NCBI RefSeq assembly: GCF_026241095.1
Contig: NZ_JAPFGB010000001.1
Location: forward strand, 248,001 to 312,000
Source: Saccharopolyspora sp. NFXS83
GTDB taxonomy: Bacteria > Actinomycetota > Actinomycetes > Mycobacteriales > Pseudonocardiaceae
DNA length: 64,000 nucleotides
Direction: 5' to 3'
Of the stretch, positions 35,499 through 44,736 are shown in pieces. Made by a program: the position numbers and the translations under genes. Numbering within the stretch: position 1 is the first letter of the stretch; each line of letters starts with the position of its first letter. Under the pieces are notes generated by a model. That model was not told the origin of the DNA, did no database searches, and saw nothing but the letters and a program-made list of their open reading frames with translations.

Positions 35499-36380
35499 TC
35501 AGCCGAAGGCTAGGGCCACCGCTGTGGTGGTGGCCCAGGCGAGCATGGCGAGGCCGGTGTCGCGGAGGGCGGGGATCAGCTTGCGGCCGGTGCCGCCTCG
35601 GGTCACGGCCAGGACCGAGTTGATCAGCAGGGGCAAGGCCAGGAAACCCAGCAGCGCCCAGGAGTTGCGCAGGCCGATCAGCACGGTGATCAGGAACGGG
35701 ATCAGCGCCAGCGTCACGTACAGGGTCCGGGTGTCGCGGTCGCCCAGCAGGACCGCCAAGGTGCGCTTGCCGGTGATCCGGTCGGTCGGGATGTCGCGCA
35801 GGTTGTTCGCCACCAGCACGGCGCTGGAGAACGAGCCGACGGCCACCGCGCCCCCGACGCCGAAACCGCTGATCGTGCCCGCCTGCACGAACATCGTGCC
35901 GAGCACCGCGACCAGGCCGAAGAACACGAACACGGAGATCTCGCCGAGACCCGCGTAGCCGTAGGGCCGCTTGCCGCCGGTGTAGTACCAGGCGCCCGCG
36001 ATGCACAACGCGCCGAGCAGCAGCATCCACCACTGCCCGCTCAGCACGACCACGCCGATGCCCGCGAGCGCACCCAGGCCGAAGCAGCCGAACGCCGCGT
36101 TGCGCACCGCCACCGGGTCGGCCGCACCCGAACCGACCAGCCGGAACGGCCCGACCCGATCGGCGTCGGTGCCGCGGATGCCGTCCGAGTAGTCGTTCGC
36201 GAAGTTCACCCCGGTGATCAGCAGCAGCGACACCGCCAGCGCCAGCAGCGCGATCGGCGCGCTCCACCTGTCCACCCCGGTCGCCGCCCCGGTGCCGACC
36301 AGGACCGGCGCGATCGCGTTCGGCCACGTCCGCAGGCGTGCGCCCTCAATCCACTGCTTCACGGTCGCCATGTGAATCAT
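35499..36380 (-). CDS. menA: 1,4-dihydroxy-2-naphthoate polyprenyltransferase
   Basis: 293 residues from ATG 36380 (MATV at 36371 is an alternative; AGGAG lies near 36393-36397). A UbiA-family membrane prenyltransferase with the first Asp-rich motif NFANDYSDGIRGTDADR and a second acidic stretch around NNLRDIPTDRITGKRT. It attaches a polyprenyl chain to DHNA, giving demethylmenaquinone. It starts about 20 nt after the menE stop, so menE-menA form a unit. Confidence 0.93.
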   Translation of the reverse strand: MIHMATVKQWIEGARLRTWPNAIAPVLVGTGAATGVDRWSAPIALLALAVSLLLITGVNFANDYSDGIRGTDADRVGPFRLVGSGAADPVAVRNAAFGCFGLGALAGIGVVVLSGQWWMLLLGALCIAGAWYYTGGKRPYGYAGLGEISVFVFFGLVAVLGTMFVQAGTISGFGVGGAVAVGSFSSAVLVANNLRDIPTDRITGKRTLAVLLGDRDTRTLYVTLALIPFLITVLIGLRNSWALLGFLALPLLINSVLAVTRGGTGRKLIPALRDTGLAMLAWATTTAVALAFG

Positions 36381-36399
36381 CTTCGCGCATCACTCCTCG

Positions 36400-37593
36400 T
36401 CACCGGCTGAGAGTCGCGCGCAACGAGCGCCGGTCCGGCTTGCCGGGCCCGCGCAGCGGCAGCTCGGCCAGGAACTCGACGCGCTTCGGCGTGCTCGCGG
36501 CGCCCGCGCGGTCCCGCACCGACGTGCGCAGCTCCGCCACCGGCGGTAGCGCCGACGGGTCGGCAGGGACGACGACCGCGACCACGGCCTGCCCCCACTC
36601 CGGATCGTCGACGCCCAGCACGCACGCCTCGCGGACGCCGGGGTGCTCGGTGAGGATGCGTTCCACCAGGACGGGGGCGACGTTCACCCCGCCGGTGACG
36701 ATCACGTCGTCGGCCCTGCCGAGGATCTCCAACCGGCCGCCGTCCACGCGGCCCAGGTCGCCGGTGCGGAACCACCCGTCGCGGAACGCGCTCGCCGCCT
36801 CCTGCCCCCGGTAACCGCGGGCCAGCGTGGGGCCGGCCAGCGCGACCGGGCCGGAACCGTCCTCGGCCGCCTCGACGTGCAGCCGCACGCCGTCCAGCGG
36901 GACGCCGTCGTAGACGCAGCCGCCCGCGGTCTCGCTCATGCCGTAGGTCGTCACCACCCGCACCCCGGCCGCCGCGGCCCGCTCGCGCAGCACCGGCGGG
37001 GTGGCGGCGCCGCCGAGCAGGACGGCGTCGAACTCGCGTAGCGCGGCCAAGCCCTCGACGTCGTCCAGCAGCCTGCGCAGCTGGGTCGGCACCAGCGCCG
37101 TGTAGTGCCTGCCCGGCGCGGCGAGGCTCCGGCGGGCGGCCGTGGCGAACCGGTCCGGGCGGAAGCCTTCCGAGGCGTCCACCGCTTCCAGGGGCGTGCC
37201 CGCGAGTAGCGCTCGCACCAGCACCTGGATCCCGGCGACGTGGTGGGCGGGCATCGCCAGCAGCCAGTGCCCCGGACCGCCGAGGCGCCGGTGGGTGGCC
37301 TCGGCCGAGGCGCGCAGCGCGGCGGCGGGCAGCAGCACGCCCTTGGGCGTCCCCGTCGAGCCGGAGGTGGCGATGACCAGGGCGGTCGGGTTCGCCGGAT
37401 CGTCCTCGCCGGGCCGCAGCGGGACGTCCGCGCCCATCGCTTCGACGATCGAGGCGTCGCCGTCCGGGGCGACCGGGAGCAGCGCCGGGCCGTCGCCGTC
37501 GAGCGCGCGGCGCAGCGCGGGCAGCACCGTCGCCGCCTGGGGGCCCGCCGGGACGGGCAGCGGCCGGAGTTCGCGGGCTGGCATGCCCGCCAT
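36400..37593 (-). CDS. menE: o-succinylbenzoate--CoA ligase
   Basis: 397 residues if started at ATG 37593; the frame continues to 37689 and no start has a good ribosome binding site. Short ANL ligase with P-loop VIATSGSTGTPKGVLL, TTYGMSETAGGCVYDG, RTGDLGRVDGGRLEILGRADD and lysine motif GPGKPDRRSLR. The compact size and the position beside menA and menB identify MenE, which activates OSB to OSB-CoA for MenB. Confidence 0.9.
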   Translation of the reverse strand: MAGMPARELRPLPVPAGPQAATVLPALRRALDGDGPALLPVAPDGDASIVEAMGADVPLRPGEDDPANPTALVIATSGSTGTPKGVLLPAAALRASAEATHRRLGGPGHWLLAMPAHHVAGIQVLVRALLAGTPLEAVDASEGFRPDRFATAARRSLAAPGRHYTALVPTQLRRLLDDVEGLAALREFDAVLLGGAATPPVLRERAAAAGVRVVTTYGMSETAGGCVYDGVPLDGVRLHVEAAEDGSGPVALAGPTLARGYRGQEAASAFRDGWFRTGDLGRVDGGRLEILGRADDVIVTGGVNVAPVLVERILTEHPGVREACVLGVDDPEWGQAVVAVVVPADPSALPPVAELRTSVRDRAGAASTPKRVEFLAELPLRGPGKPDRRSLRATLSR

Positions 37594-37805
37594 CTTGCGC
37601 CCACCGCCGAAGGGGCCGATGCGGCGGTGGGCGGTGACCGTGCCCTCGATCACCGGCCTTCGATCACCAGTTCGGATGACATCGCTCAACTGTTCGATGG
37701 GGCCGGTCGATGGTCATGTCAGAGCGACCTGCGAGCGAAGGCGGTGCGGACGATGAACTCCTGCGGCTACCCGATCACCGGGCGGACCACGGGCCCGGGG
37801 ACGGC

Positions 37806-37828
37806 CCTGCCGGGCGCGTCCCGGCAGG
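37806..37828 (-). terminator. Terminator hairpin downstream of menB
   Basis: Perfect 9-bp stem CCTGCCGGG / CCCGGCAGG with 5-nt loop, 21 nt past the menB stop on the minus strand. Confidence 0.65.
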
Positions 37829-37848
37829 CCCCGCCCGTCCGGAACCGG

Positions 37849-38772
37849 TCAGTAGTACCAGGGGAACGGCGTCCAGTCGGGCTCCCGGCGCTGGAGGAAC
37901 GCGTCCCGGCCCTCGACCGCCTCGTCGGTCATGTAGGCCAGCCGCGTCGTCTCCCCGGCGAACAGCTGCTGTCCGACCAGGCCGTCGTCGATCGCGTTGA
38001 ACGAGTACTTCAGCATGCGCTGCGCCGTCGGCGACTTGCCGTTGATCTCCCGTGCCCACTGCAGGGCGGTCGCCTCCAGTTCGGCGTGCGGCACGACCTC
38101 GTTGACCATCCCCATCCGGTGCGCCTGCTCGGCGTCGTAGGGGCGGCCGAGGGCGAAGATCTCGCGGGCGAACTTCTGCCCGACCTGCCGGGCCAGGTAC
38201 GCGCTGCCGAAACCGCCGTCGAAGCTCCCGACGTCGGCATCGGTCTGCTTGAAGCGGGCGTGCTCGGCGCTGGCGAGGGTGAGATCGCACACGACGTGCA
38301 GGCTGTGCCCGCCCCCCGCGGCCCAGCCGGGGACCACCGCGATGACCAGCTTCGGCATGAACCGGATCAGCCGCTGCACCTCCAGGATGTGCAGCCGCCC
38401 GGCCCGCGCCGGATCGACGGTGTCTGCGGTCTCGCCCGCGGCGTACTGGTAGCCGGACCGGCCGCGGATGCGCTGATCACCGCCGGAGCAGAACGCCCAG
38501 CCCGCGTCCTTGGGAGACGGCCCGTTCCCGGTCAGCAGCACGCACCCGACGTCGCTGCACATCCGCGCGTGGTCGAGCGCGCGGAACAGCTCGTCCACGG
38601 TGTGCGGCCGGAAGGCGTTGCGGACCTCGGGCCGGTCGAACGCGATGCGCACGGTGCCGCGGCCGGGACCGTCCTCGACGCAGCGGTGATAGGTGATGTC
38701 GGTGAAGTCGAACCCGCTGACGGGTTCCCACACGGCCGGGTCGAACAGCTCAGAGACACGCGAGTTCAGCAC
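37849..38772 (-). CDS. menB: 1,4-dihydroxy-2-naphthoyl-CoA synthase
   Basis: 307 residues from GTG 38772, which follows TATTGT by 7 nt with no Shine-Dalgarno sequence (leaderless type). Crotonase-fold MenB features: FCSGGDQRIRGRSGYQ, VPGWAAGGGHSLHVVCDLT, ADVGSFDGGFGSAYLAR and the C-terminal EGRDAFLQRREPDW. It cyclises OSB-CoA to DHNA-CoA. Divergent from menD across a region with a striking 12-bp inverted repeat. Confidence 0.95.
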   Translation of the reverse strand: MLNSRVSELFDPAVWEPVSGFDFTDITYHRCVEDGPGRGTVRIAFDRPEVRNAFRPHTVDELFRALDHARMCSDVGCVLLTGNGPSPKDAGWAFCSGGDQRIRGRSGYQYAAGETADTVDPARAGRLHILEVQRLIRFMPKLVIAVVPGWAAGGGHSLHVVCDLTLASAEHARFKQTDADVGSFDGGFGSAYLARQVGQKFAREIFALGRPYDAEQAHRMGMVNEVVPHAELEATALQWAREINGKSPTAQRMLKYSFNAIDDGLVGQQLFAGETTRLAYMTDEAVEGRDAFLQRREPDWTPFPWYY

Positions 38773-38808
38773 GCCTGGGACAATAGGTCCCGTCTCGGCG
38801 TGCTGAAC
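38764..38808. promoter_or_regulatory. 12-bp perfect inverted repeat at the menB/menD divergent promoter
   Basis: GTTCAGCACGCC (38764-38775) and GGCGTGCTGAAC (38797-38808) flank 21 nt that hold an inner GGGAC-N5-GTCCC repeat and the menB -10 (TATTGT, minus strand). The left arm covers menB codons 1-3. Likely operator controlling menB, and perhaps menD. Confidence 0.55.
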
Positions 38809-38940
38809 ACCAGGAGGGCGCCGTCCAGTGTGAGCGGCGGCACGTCGTTCGGCCGGGATGACACCGGGTCGAAGCGGCCCGGCGGCCCCGGCGACACTGG
38901 GAGCGGTCAGGCAGCGTGCGAGGGAGTCCGGGGTGATGGG

Positions 38941-40617
38941 TTGAATCCGTCCACGGCACAGGCCGAGGTCATCGTCGATGAGCTGATCCGCAATCGGGTT
39001 CGGCATGTGGTGCTCTCTCCGGGTTCGCGCAACGCGCCGCTCTCGTTCGCCCTGCACCGGGCGTCGCAGGCGGGCCGGGTCCGGCTGCACGTCCGCATCG
39101 ACGAGCGCAGCGCCGGGTTCCTGGCCTTGGGGCTGGCGGCGCGCAGCGGATGGCCGGTGGTGGTCGCGGGCACGTCGGGCACCGCCGCGGCGAACCTGCA
39201 CCCCGCGGTCAGCGAAGCGACGCAGGCGGGGATTCCGCTGATCGTGCTCACCGCGGACCGCCCACCGGAACTGCGCGCGGCCGGGGCCAACCAGACGATC
39301 GACCAGCACCGCATGTTCGGGCCGCAGGTCCGGTTGTTCGACGAGCTGGGCGTCGCCGAGAACCGCCCCGGGCAGCAGGCCTACTGGCGCAGCCAGGTGT
39401 GCCGCGCCCGGCAGGCGGCGCTGGGCACGGCGCGATCCGGCCCGGTGCACCTGAACCTGCCGTTCCGGGAGCCGCTGGTGCCGACCGGGGACCTCGAGTG
39501 GTGCGAGCCCTTGGACGGTCGCGCCGACGGCGGGCCGTGGACCGAGGTCGCCGTCGACGGCCTCGGTCTCAGCAGCCTTCGCGGGCCGACGGCGCGGCGC
39601 GGGCTGGTGCTCGCCGCGGACGGGAGCGCCGACGCCGCCGGAGCCTGGGGCGAACGGCACGGCTGGCCGGTGCTGTCGGAGACCGGCGGCGTCGGGCTCC
39701 CCGGCGGCGCGGCGATCAGCACCGGGATGTGGCTGCTGAACCAGCCCGAGTTCGTCCGCGAGCACCGACCCGAACAGGTGCTGTGCGTGGGCAGGCCGAC
39801 GGTGTTCCGCCAGGTCCAGTCGCTGCTCACCGACGCTGGCGTGGAGGTGCTGCTGGCGCACGGCGGCGACGCGGACTGGCCGTCGCCCGGCCACGGGGTG
39901 CGGGAGGTCGCGCACACCTTCGAGGCCGGGCCGACCCGCCCGGCCGACCCGGAGTGGCTCACCGCCTGGCAGCAGGCGGATCAGAAGGTCGCCGCCGCAC
40001 TGCACGCCGCGCTCGACCTGGAGCGCTGGCCGAACGGGCCGGTGCTCGCCAGGGACCTGGTCGACGAGCTGCCCGTTCGCTCGCTGCTGGTGCTGGGGTC
40101 GTCGAACCCGAGCCGGGACGTGGCGCTGGCGGCACGGCACCGACCGGACGTCGCGGTGCACCGCAACCGCGGCGTGGCCGGGATCGACGGGACGGTCTCG
40201 ACGGCGATCGGCGCCGCGCTGGCGCACGACGGGCCGACGTACGCGCTGCTCGGCGACCTCACGTTCCTGCACGACGGGAACGGATTGCTGCTCGGGCCGC
40301 AGGAGCAGCGACCGGACCTGACGATCGTGGTGCTCAACGACGACGGCGGCGGCATCTTCTCGCTGCTGGAGCAGGGCGGGCCCGAACATCGAGGCTCGTT
40401 CGAGCGGGTCTTCGGCACCCCGCACGGCACCGACCTCGCCCAGCTGTGCGCGGCGCACGGCGTGGAGCACGTGCGGGTGCGGCAGCGCTCGGACTTCCCG
40501 GCCGCCCTGCACGGGCCACCGGGTCTGCGCGTAGTGGAGATCCAGGCCGACAGGTCCCGGACCCGCAGCCTCCACGCCCGCCTCCAGGCCGCGGTCAGCT
40601 CCGTACTGACGGGGTGA
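38941..40617 (+). CDS. menD: 2-succinyl-5-enolpyruvyl-6-hydroxy-3-cyclohexene-1-carboxylate synthase
   Basis: 558 residues from TTG 38941, the length and N-terminus (NPSTAQAEVIVDELI) expected for MenD; the frame is open upstream to GTG 38800, so a longer form cannot be excluded. LSPGSRNAPLSFAL, ERSAGFLALG and ThDP-binding LLGDLTFLHDGNGLL with NDDGGGIFSLL are present. It condenses isochorismate with 2-oxoglutarate. It needs MenF, encoded at 42701-44011. Confidence 0.94.
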   Translation: MNPSTAQAEVIVDELIRNRVRHVVLSPGSRNAPLSFALHRASQAGRVRLHVRIDERSAGFLALGLAARSGWPVVVAGTSGTAAANLHPAVSEATQAGIPLIVLTADRPPELRAAGANQTIDQHRMFGPQVRLFDELGVAENRPGQQAYWRSQVCRARQAALGTARSGPVHLNLPFREPLVPTGDLEWCEPLDGRADGGPWTEVAVDGLGLSSLRGPTARRGLVLAADGSADAAGAWGERHGWPVLSETGGVGLPGGAAISTGMWLLNQPEFVREHRPEQVLCVGRPTVFRQVQSLLTDAGVEVLLAHGGDADWPSPGHGVREVAHTFEAGPTRPADPEWLTAWQQADQKVAAALHAALDLERWPNGPVLARDLVDELPVRSLLVLGSSNPSRDVALAARHRPDVAVHRNRGVAGIDGTVSTAIGAALAHDGPTYALLGDLTFLHDGNGLLLGPQEQRPDLTIVVLNDDGGGIFSLLEQGGPEHRGSFERVFGTPHGTDLAQLCAAHGVEHVRVRQRSDFPAALHGPPGLRVVEIQADRSRTRSLHARLQAAVSSVLTG

Positions 40618-41146
40618 CGTCCTCGTACGGCTTCGGTGGCCGGATGGCGGAACCTCAGCTGCTGCTCGCTTCGGGAACGACCTCACGAGTGGCTCCGCCG
40701 CACGAGGAATCGCTGTCCTCGTGAGCGGTGCCGGGTGTTGTGGTGGTCGCGGCTCAGCCGCGTCGCCGCTGACACGTCACTGATCGAAGGCTCGTAGGGC
40801 GTCTGGAGCCACCGGGCTCGGTGGCCGAGGTCCTCGCGCATCGCGTTCTCCCACATCGTGGGCGGCGGTGGGTGCGTCGTGAGCTCGTGCGCCGGTGTCG
40901 TCCGAGGGGTGTCGAGGCGGTGCGCGCTCGCGTGCTCCGGCGCGGGGGCGTGGCCTCTGAACTGGAGGAAGGCACTTCCCGGGAGGGCGGATTCGTTCCT
41001 TTCCGGTGGCTCGTTGCGGGGGTTTTCGGGTGAGCGTTGCCGAAGTTGGTCCGGGTCTGGCAAAAACCTCCACTTCCGGGCTCTCGCGCAGCCCAGATCA
41101 TCTTCGTACGCTGCAGGAAAAGACCTGATCTTCGGGAGGTGCCCTG
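40618..41146 (+). other. 529-nt intergenic region between menD and the M1 peptidase gene
   Basis: The left part is repeat R5. From about 40780 to 41120 I see no convincing gene; open frames on both strands have low-complexity translations. A GGGAGGTG ribosome binding site for the peptidase lies at about 41134-41141. Confidence 0.5.
40629..40775 (+). repeat. Dispersed intergenic repeat, copy R5 (diverged)
   Basis: GGCCGGATGGCGGAACCTCAGC at the left is shared with R2, as are GAGTGGCTCCGCC in the core and GGTGGTCGCGGCTCAGC at the right. The outer arms are decayed, but a new complementary pair CTCACGAG / CTCGTGAG is present. Lies after menD. Confidence 0.65.
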
Positions 41147-42646
41147 GTGTTCAAGCGAACCGGTCTTCGGGTGACGGCCGCCGCGTGCTGCGCCGCGGCG
41201 TTCCTGGCGACTCCCGCCTCCGCGGGGACCGGCGGCCCCGGTGCTCCGGGCGCGGGTGACCCCTACTTCCCCGAGTACGGCAACGGCGGCTACGACGTGT
41301 CGCACTACGACGTGCGGCTGCGCTACGAACCGCGGGACGACCGGCTCGCCGGCACCACGACGATCGTGGCGAAGCCGACCCAGAACCTCACCGCGTTCAA
41401 CCTCGACTTCGCGCTGCCGGTGAAGTCGATCCGGGTCAACGGCAGTCCGTCGACCTTCCAGCAGCAGGGCACCGAACTCACCGTCACGCCGCCCGCCGAA
41501 CTGCCCGCGGGTGCCGAGGCCACGTTCGTCGTCGACTACGACGGCGTGCCCTCCAGCGTCGAGGTCGGCGGGATCAGCCCGTGGACCCGCACCTCGGACG
41601 GCGCGCTGGCCATCGGCCAACCGGAGATCTCCGCGTGGTGGTTCCCCGGCAACGACCATCCCAGGGACAAGGCCACCTTCGACATCGCCGTCGACGTGCC
41701 CGACGGCACCGAGGTGCTGTCCAACGGCGTGAACACCGACACCTCCGCGCTGGCCGGTCGCACCACGTGGAAGTGGCGCACCACCAAGCCGACCGCCACC
41801 TACCTGGCGTTCCTGGGCATCGGCCAGTACGCGATCAACACGAAGACCGGAGCCTTCGAGCAGCCCTTCGTCACCGCCTACGCCGACGGCCTCGGCGAGG
41901 TCGAGGGCGCGGCCAAGGCCAGCGTCGAGCGGACCCCGGAGGTGCTGGACTTCCTCGCAGGTCTGTTCGGCGAGTACCCGTTCGAGGCGCAGGGCGGTGT
42001 GGTCCCGGCGGAAGGCCTGAACTTCGCGCTGGAGAACCAGACCCGGCCCACCTACAGCCCGAAGTTCTTCCAGGACGGGGCCAACACCTCCGTCGTCGTG
42101 CACGAGAACGCCCACCAGTGGTTCGGCGACTCGGTGTCGGTGGACACCTGGCGCGACATCTGGCTCAACGAGGGCTTCGCCAGCTACGCGGAATGGCTGT
42201 GGTCGGAGCAGCAGGGCACCGGAACGGCGCAGGAGCTGTTCGACCACTACTACTCGACCGCACCGGAAAACTCGTTCTGGCAGGTCGCCCCCGGTGAGCC
42301 GGGACCGGACAACATCTTCAGCGATGCCGTCTACGACCGCGGCGCGCTGACCCTGCACGCCCTGCGCAACGTCATCGGCGAACAAGCGCTGCTCGACGTG
42401 GTGCGAACCTGGGTCGAGGACAAGCGGTACTCCACCGGCACCGTGGAGGACTTCATCACGCTCACCGAGCAGCGTTCCGGCGAGCAGCTCGACGAGTTCT
42501 TCCAGGTGTGGCTGTTCACGCCCGGCAAGCCCGCCGCGACCCCGGAGAACGGGATTCCGGCATCTGCCACCCGGGCCGGGGTGATCGCTCCGGAAGCGGT
42601 GGCCGAGATCGACGCCACCCACCGGCACGTGCACGACCACCACTGA
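41147..42646 (+). CDS. Secreted M1-family zinc metallopeptidase
   Basis: 499 residues from GTG 41147. A signal peptide (FKRTGLRVTAAACCAAAFLA, cleavage near TPASAG) is followed by an aminopeptidase-N-like beta domain (YDVSHYDVRLRYEP) and the gluzincin site HENAH (His319, Glu320, His323) with Glu342 in NEGFASYAEW. An LENQT motif stands in place of GAMEN. It lacks the large C-terminal domain of full APN and ends in a His-rich tail. It probably trims extracellular peptides. Nothing ties it functionally to the men genes. Confidence 0.88.
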   Translation: MFKRTGLRVTAAACCAAAFLATPASAGTGGPGAPGAGDPYFPEYGNGGYDVSHYDVRLRYEPRDDRLAGTTTIVAKPTQNLTAFNLDFALPVKSIRVNGSPSTFQQQGTELTVTPPAELPAGAEATFVVDYDGVPSSVEVGGISPWTRTSDGALAIGQPEISAWWFPGNDHPRDKATFDIAVDVPDGTEVLSNGVNTDTSALAGRTTWKWRTTKPTATYLAFLGIGQYAINTKTGAFEQPFVTAYADGLGEVEGAAKASVERTPEVLDFLAGLFGEYPFEAQGGVVPAEGLNFALENQTRPTYSPKFFQDGANTSVVVHENAHQWFGDSVSVDTWRDIWLNEGFASYAEWLWSEQQGTGTAQELFDHYYSTAPENSFWQVAPGEPGPDNIFSDAVYDRGALTLHALRNVIGEQALLDVVRTWVEDKRYSTGTVEDFITLTEQRSGEQLDEFFQVWLFTPGKPAATPENGIPASATRAGVIAPEAVAEIDATHRHVHDHH

Positions 42647-42700
42647 TCGGCAGTCCGGATGCCGGGGCGGCCCACCCGTCCCGGCAGCCGGACGCGTGCC

Positions 42701-44011
42701 TCAGCCGAGGCCGTCGAGCGCTTCGCGGACCGGCAACATCTTCGCCGCCGCCTCCGCGACCTCCAGGTCCGGATCGGAGCCGGCGACGATGCCGCCCCCG
42801 GCGAACAACCGGGCCCGCCCGCCCGCACCGCCGGGGGAACCGCCGTCCTCGATCTGCGCGCAGCGCAACGCGATCCCCAGCTCCCCGTTGCCCGCGTCGT
42901 CCACCCAGCCGACCGGGCCGCTGTAACGCCCGCGGTCCATGCCTTCCAGCCGTCCGATCAGCGAGACCGCCGCAGGGGTCGGCGTCCCGCCGACCGCGGC
43001 GCTCGGGTGCACCGCGGCAGCGAGCCGCAGCAACGCCGCCACGCCGTTGCTCGCCGCGTGCTCGTGCAGCTCACCGGTGATGTGCGACGCCAGGTGCAGC
43101 ACGTTGCGCAGCCGCAGCACCTCCGGGCGCTCGGGCACCGCCAGCTCCCCGCAGAACGGCCGGAGCTCGGCGGCCAGCGACTCGGTGGCGAAGGCGTGTT
43201 CCGACAGGTCCTTCGCCGACCCGAGCAGCGTCGAGGCGAGTTCTTCGGCGCTGACACCGGGTGTCGGCCACGTCGTGCCGGCCAGCACCCGCGACCGGAT
43301 GCGCCGCCCGGTCCGCTCCAGCAGCAGCTCCGGAGTCGCCCCCACCAGCCCGTCCACCGCGAAGCTCCAGCAACCGGGATAGCGCGCCGCGAGGTTGCCC
43401 AGCAGGTAGCGGGCGTCCAGCGGTTCGGCCGTGGTCGCCAGCAGGTCGTGCGCCAGCACCACCTTCCGCACCGCCTCGCCGCCCGAGCCGGCCGCGCGAC
43501 CGGAATCCTCCGATCCCAGGAGCCGCACCGCCTCGGCCACCGACCGCCGGTACCGCTCGGCGGACACGGCGCCCGCGCCGTAGCGGACCGCGCCGGGATC
43601 GTCCACCGGCAGCCGCGCAGCCGTCGACGGCTCCCCGACGGTCGTGATCCAGCGGACGCCGTCGCGGGAGCCCACCACGACCTCCGGGACGACGACCACG
43701 GAATCGCCCGGCCGGTCGGCGAACGCGAAGCTGGTGAACGCCACCGGGCCGGTTCCCGGCAACCGCACCTCGTCGTGCACCTCCACGCGCTCGCACCAGG
43801 CGTGCCACCAGGTGTCGGCCGCCGCGAACCGCCCCGGCCCCGAGGTGTCCAGCCGCGCCGCGCAACCCCAGCCGACCAGCCCCTCCCCGCCGCGGACCCA
43901 GCTCAGCGGAGACCGGTCGGGCAGCAGCTCCAGCAGCGCCGCGGTGCGCCGCGGGTCGTCTTCGGGGATCGCGATGGTGCGGACGGTCAGCGGACTCGGG
44001 GATGTCGCCAC
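42701..44011 (-). CDS. menF: Isochorismate synthase
   Basis: 436 residues from GTG 44011. Chorismate-binding enzyme fold: LLERTGRRIRSRVLAGT, VLHLASHITGELHEHA, HPSAAVGGTPTPAAV, EGMDRGRYSGPVGWVD and ELGIALRCAQIEDG. These fit the MenF/EntC/DhbC family, which converts chorismate to isochorismate. No siderophore genes are nearby and menD/menB are close, so a menaquinone role is more likely than siderophore synthesis. Confidence 0.85.
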   Translation of the reverse strand: MATSPSPLTVRTIAIPEDDPRRTAALLELLPDRSPLSWVRGGEGLVGWGCAARLDTSGPGRFAAADTWWHAWCERVEVHDEVRLPGTGPVAFTSFAFADRPGDSVVVVPEVVVGSRDGVRWITTVGEPSTAARLPVDDPGAVRYGAGAVSAERYRRSVAEAVRLLGSEDSGRAAGSGGEAVRKVVLAHDLLATTAEPLDARYLLGNLAARYPGCWSFAVDGLVGATPELLLERTGRRIRSRVLAGTTWPTPGVSAEELASTLLGSAKDLSEHAFATESLAAELRPFCGELAVPERPEVLRLRNVLHLASHITGELHEHAASNGVAALLRLAAAVHPSAAVGGTPTPAAVSLIGRLEGMDRGRYSGPVGWVDDAGNGELGIALRCAQIEDGGSPGGAGGRARLFAGGGIVAGSDPDLEVAEAAAKMLPVREALDGLG

Positions 44012-44023
44012 GCGTAGAGCCTA
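44012..44023 (-). promoter_or_regulatory. Leaderless-type promoter (-10 TAGGCT) of menF
   Basis: On the minus strand TAGGCT is followed by CTACGC (6 nt) and GTG 44011; no Shine-Dalgarno sequence. Confidence 0.5.
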
Positions 44024-44058
44024 GGTGCGGCTGCCCGTGGAGGTCATGACCCGGCTCC

Positions 44059-44072
44059 TACAATCGGCGATC
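44059..44072 (+). promoter_or_regulatory. Leaderless-type promoter (-10 TACAAT) of the DUF3592-like gene
   Basis: TACAAT (44059-44064) followed by 8 nt and GTG 44073. It lies back to back with the menF promoter, only about 35 nt apart. Confidence 0.45.
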
Positions 44073-44552
44073 GTGGCGAGCGACGAGGTGCCCCCGGAGG
44101 CGACCGAAACGGACGACGGCGGGCCCCGGTGGCCCGCGCGGCGCGTCCGCCGAGCCTGCGCCCGCGGTGTCCTGGTCCTGGGCGTGCTGCTGACCGTGCT
44201 CGGCCTGTCGGTGGTCGCGGCCTGCGCCATCGACGACCGCACCATCGCGGAGTCCCGCGGCGACGGGGTGGCCGAAGTGCTGGACACCTCGCTGACCCGC
44301 ACCGTCATCCGGTTCAGCACCCCCGAAGGCCGGGTGTACATCCCGCAGGACGGCGTGCTCTACCCCGGTGGCCTGCAACAAGGCCAGTTCGTGCGCGTCG
44401 AGTACGACACGCGCAACCCCGACCTGGTCCGCGTCGCGGGCCGCGGCATGGTGCTGTCCCTGCTGCCGGTGGCCGGGTGGCTCGCCGGGCTCTGGGTCGT
44501 CGTCGGCGGAGCGCACTGGCTGCTGCGCCGCCCCGCACCCGGCGAACGCTGA
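44073..44552 (+). CDS. DUF3592-like membrane protein
   Basis: 159 residues from GTG 44073; upstream in-frame starts at 44025 (GTG) and 44046 (ATG) are possible. One N-terminal helix (GVLVLGVLLTVLGLSVVAAC), an extracytoplasmic beta-rich segment (VIRFSTPEGRVYIPQDGVLYP, VRVEYDTRNPDLVRVAG) and a C-terminal helix (LLPVAGWLAGLWVVVGGAH) follow the DUF3592 pattern. Function is unknown. Confidence 0.65.
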   Translation: MASDEVPPEATETDDGGPRWPARRVRRACARGVLVLGVLLTVLGLSVVAACAIDDRTIAESRGDGVAEVLDTSLTRTVIRFSTPEGRVYIPQDGVLYPGGLQQGQFVRVEYDTRNPDLVRVAGRGMVLSLLPVAGWLAGLWVVVGGAHWLLRRPAPGER

Positions 44553-44736
44553 ACAACCGGGAATTCCGTCCCTTCCGCGCCGCCCGGCACGGCGGCCACA
44601 GTGTGCCCAGGTGACCCCGCGGTAGCGGGTGAACCGGTGGGGCCGACGGCCGCACCAGCGAGTGTCAAGTGGTCTCGCGACCAGCGGTCCAGCCCGCACC
44701 ACCGGGTGCGGCCCCCGCGAGGTGGGTGAGCGCGTC

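Noticed and set aside
36369-36387. Rex-like TGTGAA...TTCGCG at the menA start
   Set aside because: Half-site spacing is 5 nt and the right half fails the TTCACA consensus.
36346-36390. Mini-frame ATGCGCGAAGATGATTCAC... overlapping the menA start
   Set aside because: 14 codons, preceded by AGGAG that more simply serves menA; no supporting features.
37849-40686. 945-codon minus-strand frame covering menB and the complement of menD
   Set aside because: Only the first third (37849-38772) is menB; the upstream extension is antisense to menD and low complexity.
40683-41063. 126-codon minus-strand frame after menD
   Set aside because: Pro/Arg/His-rich, runs into repeat R5, and no recognisable domain or ribosome binding site.
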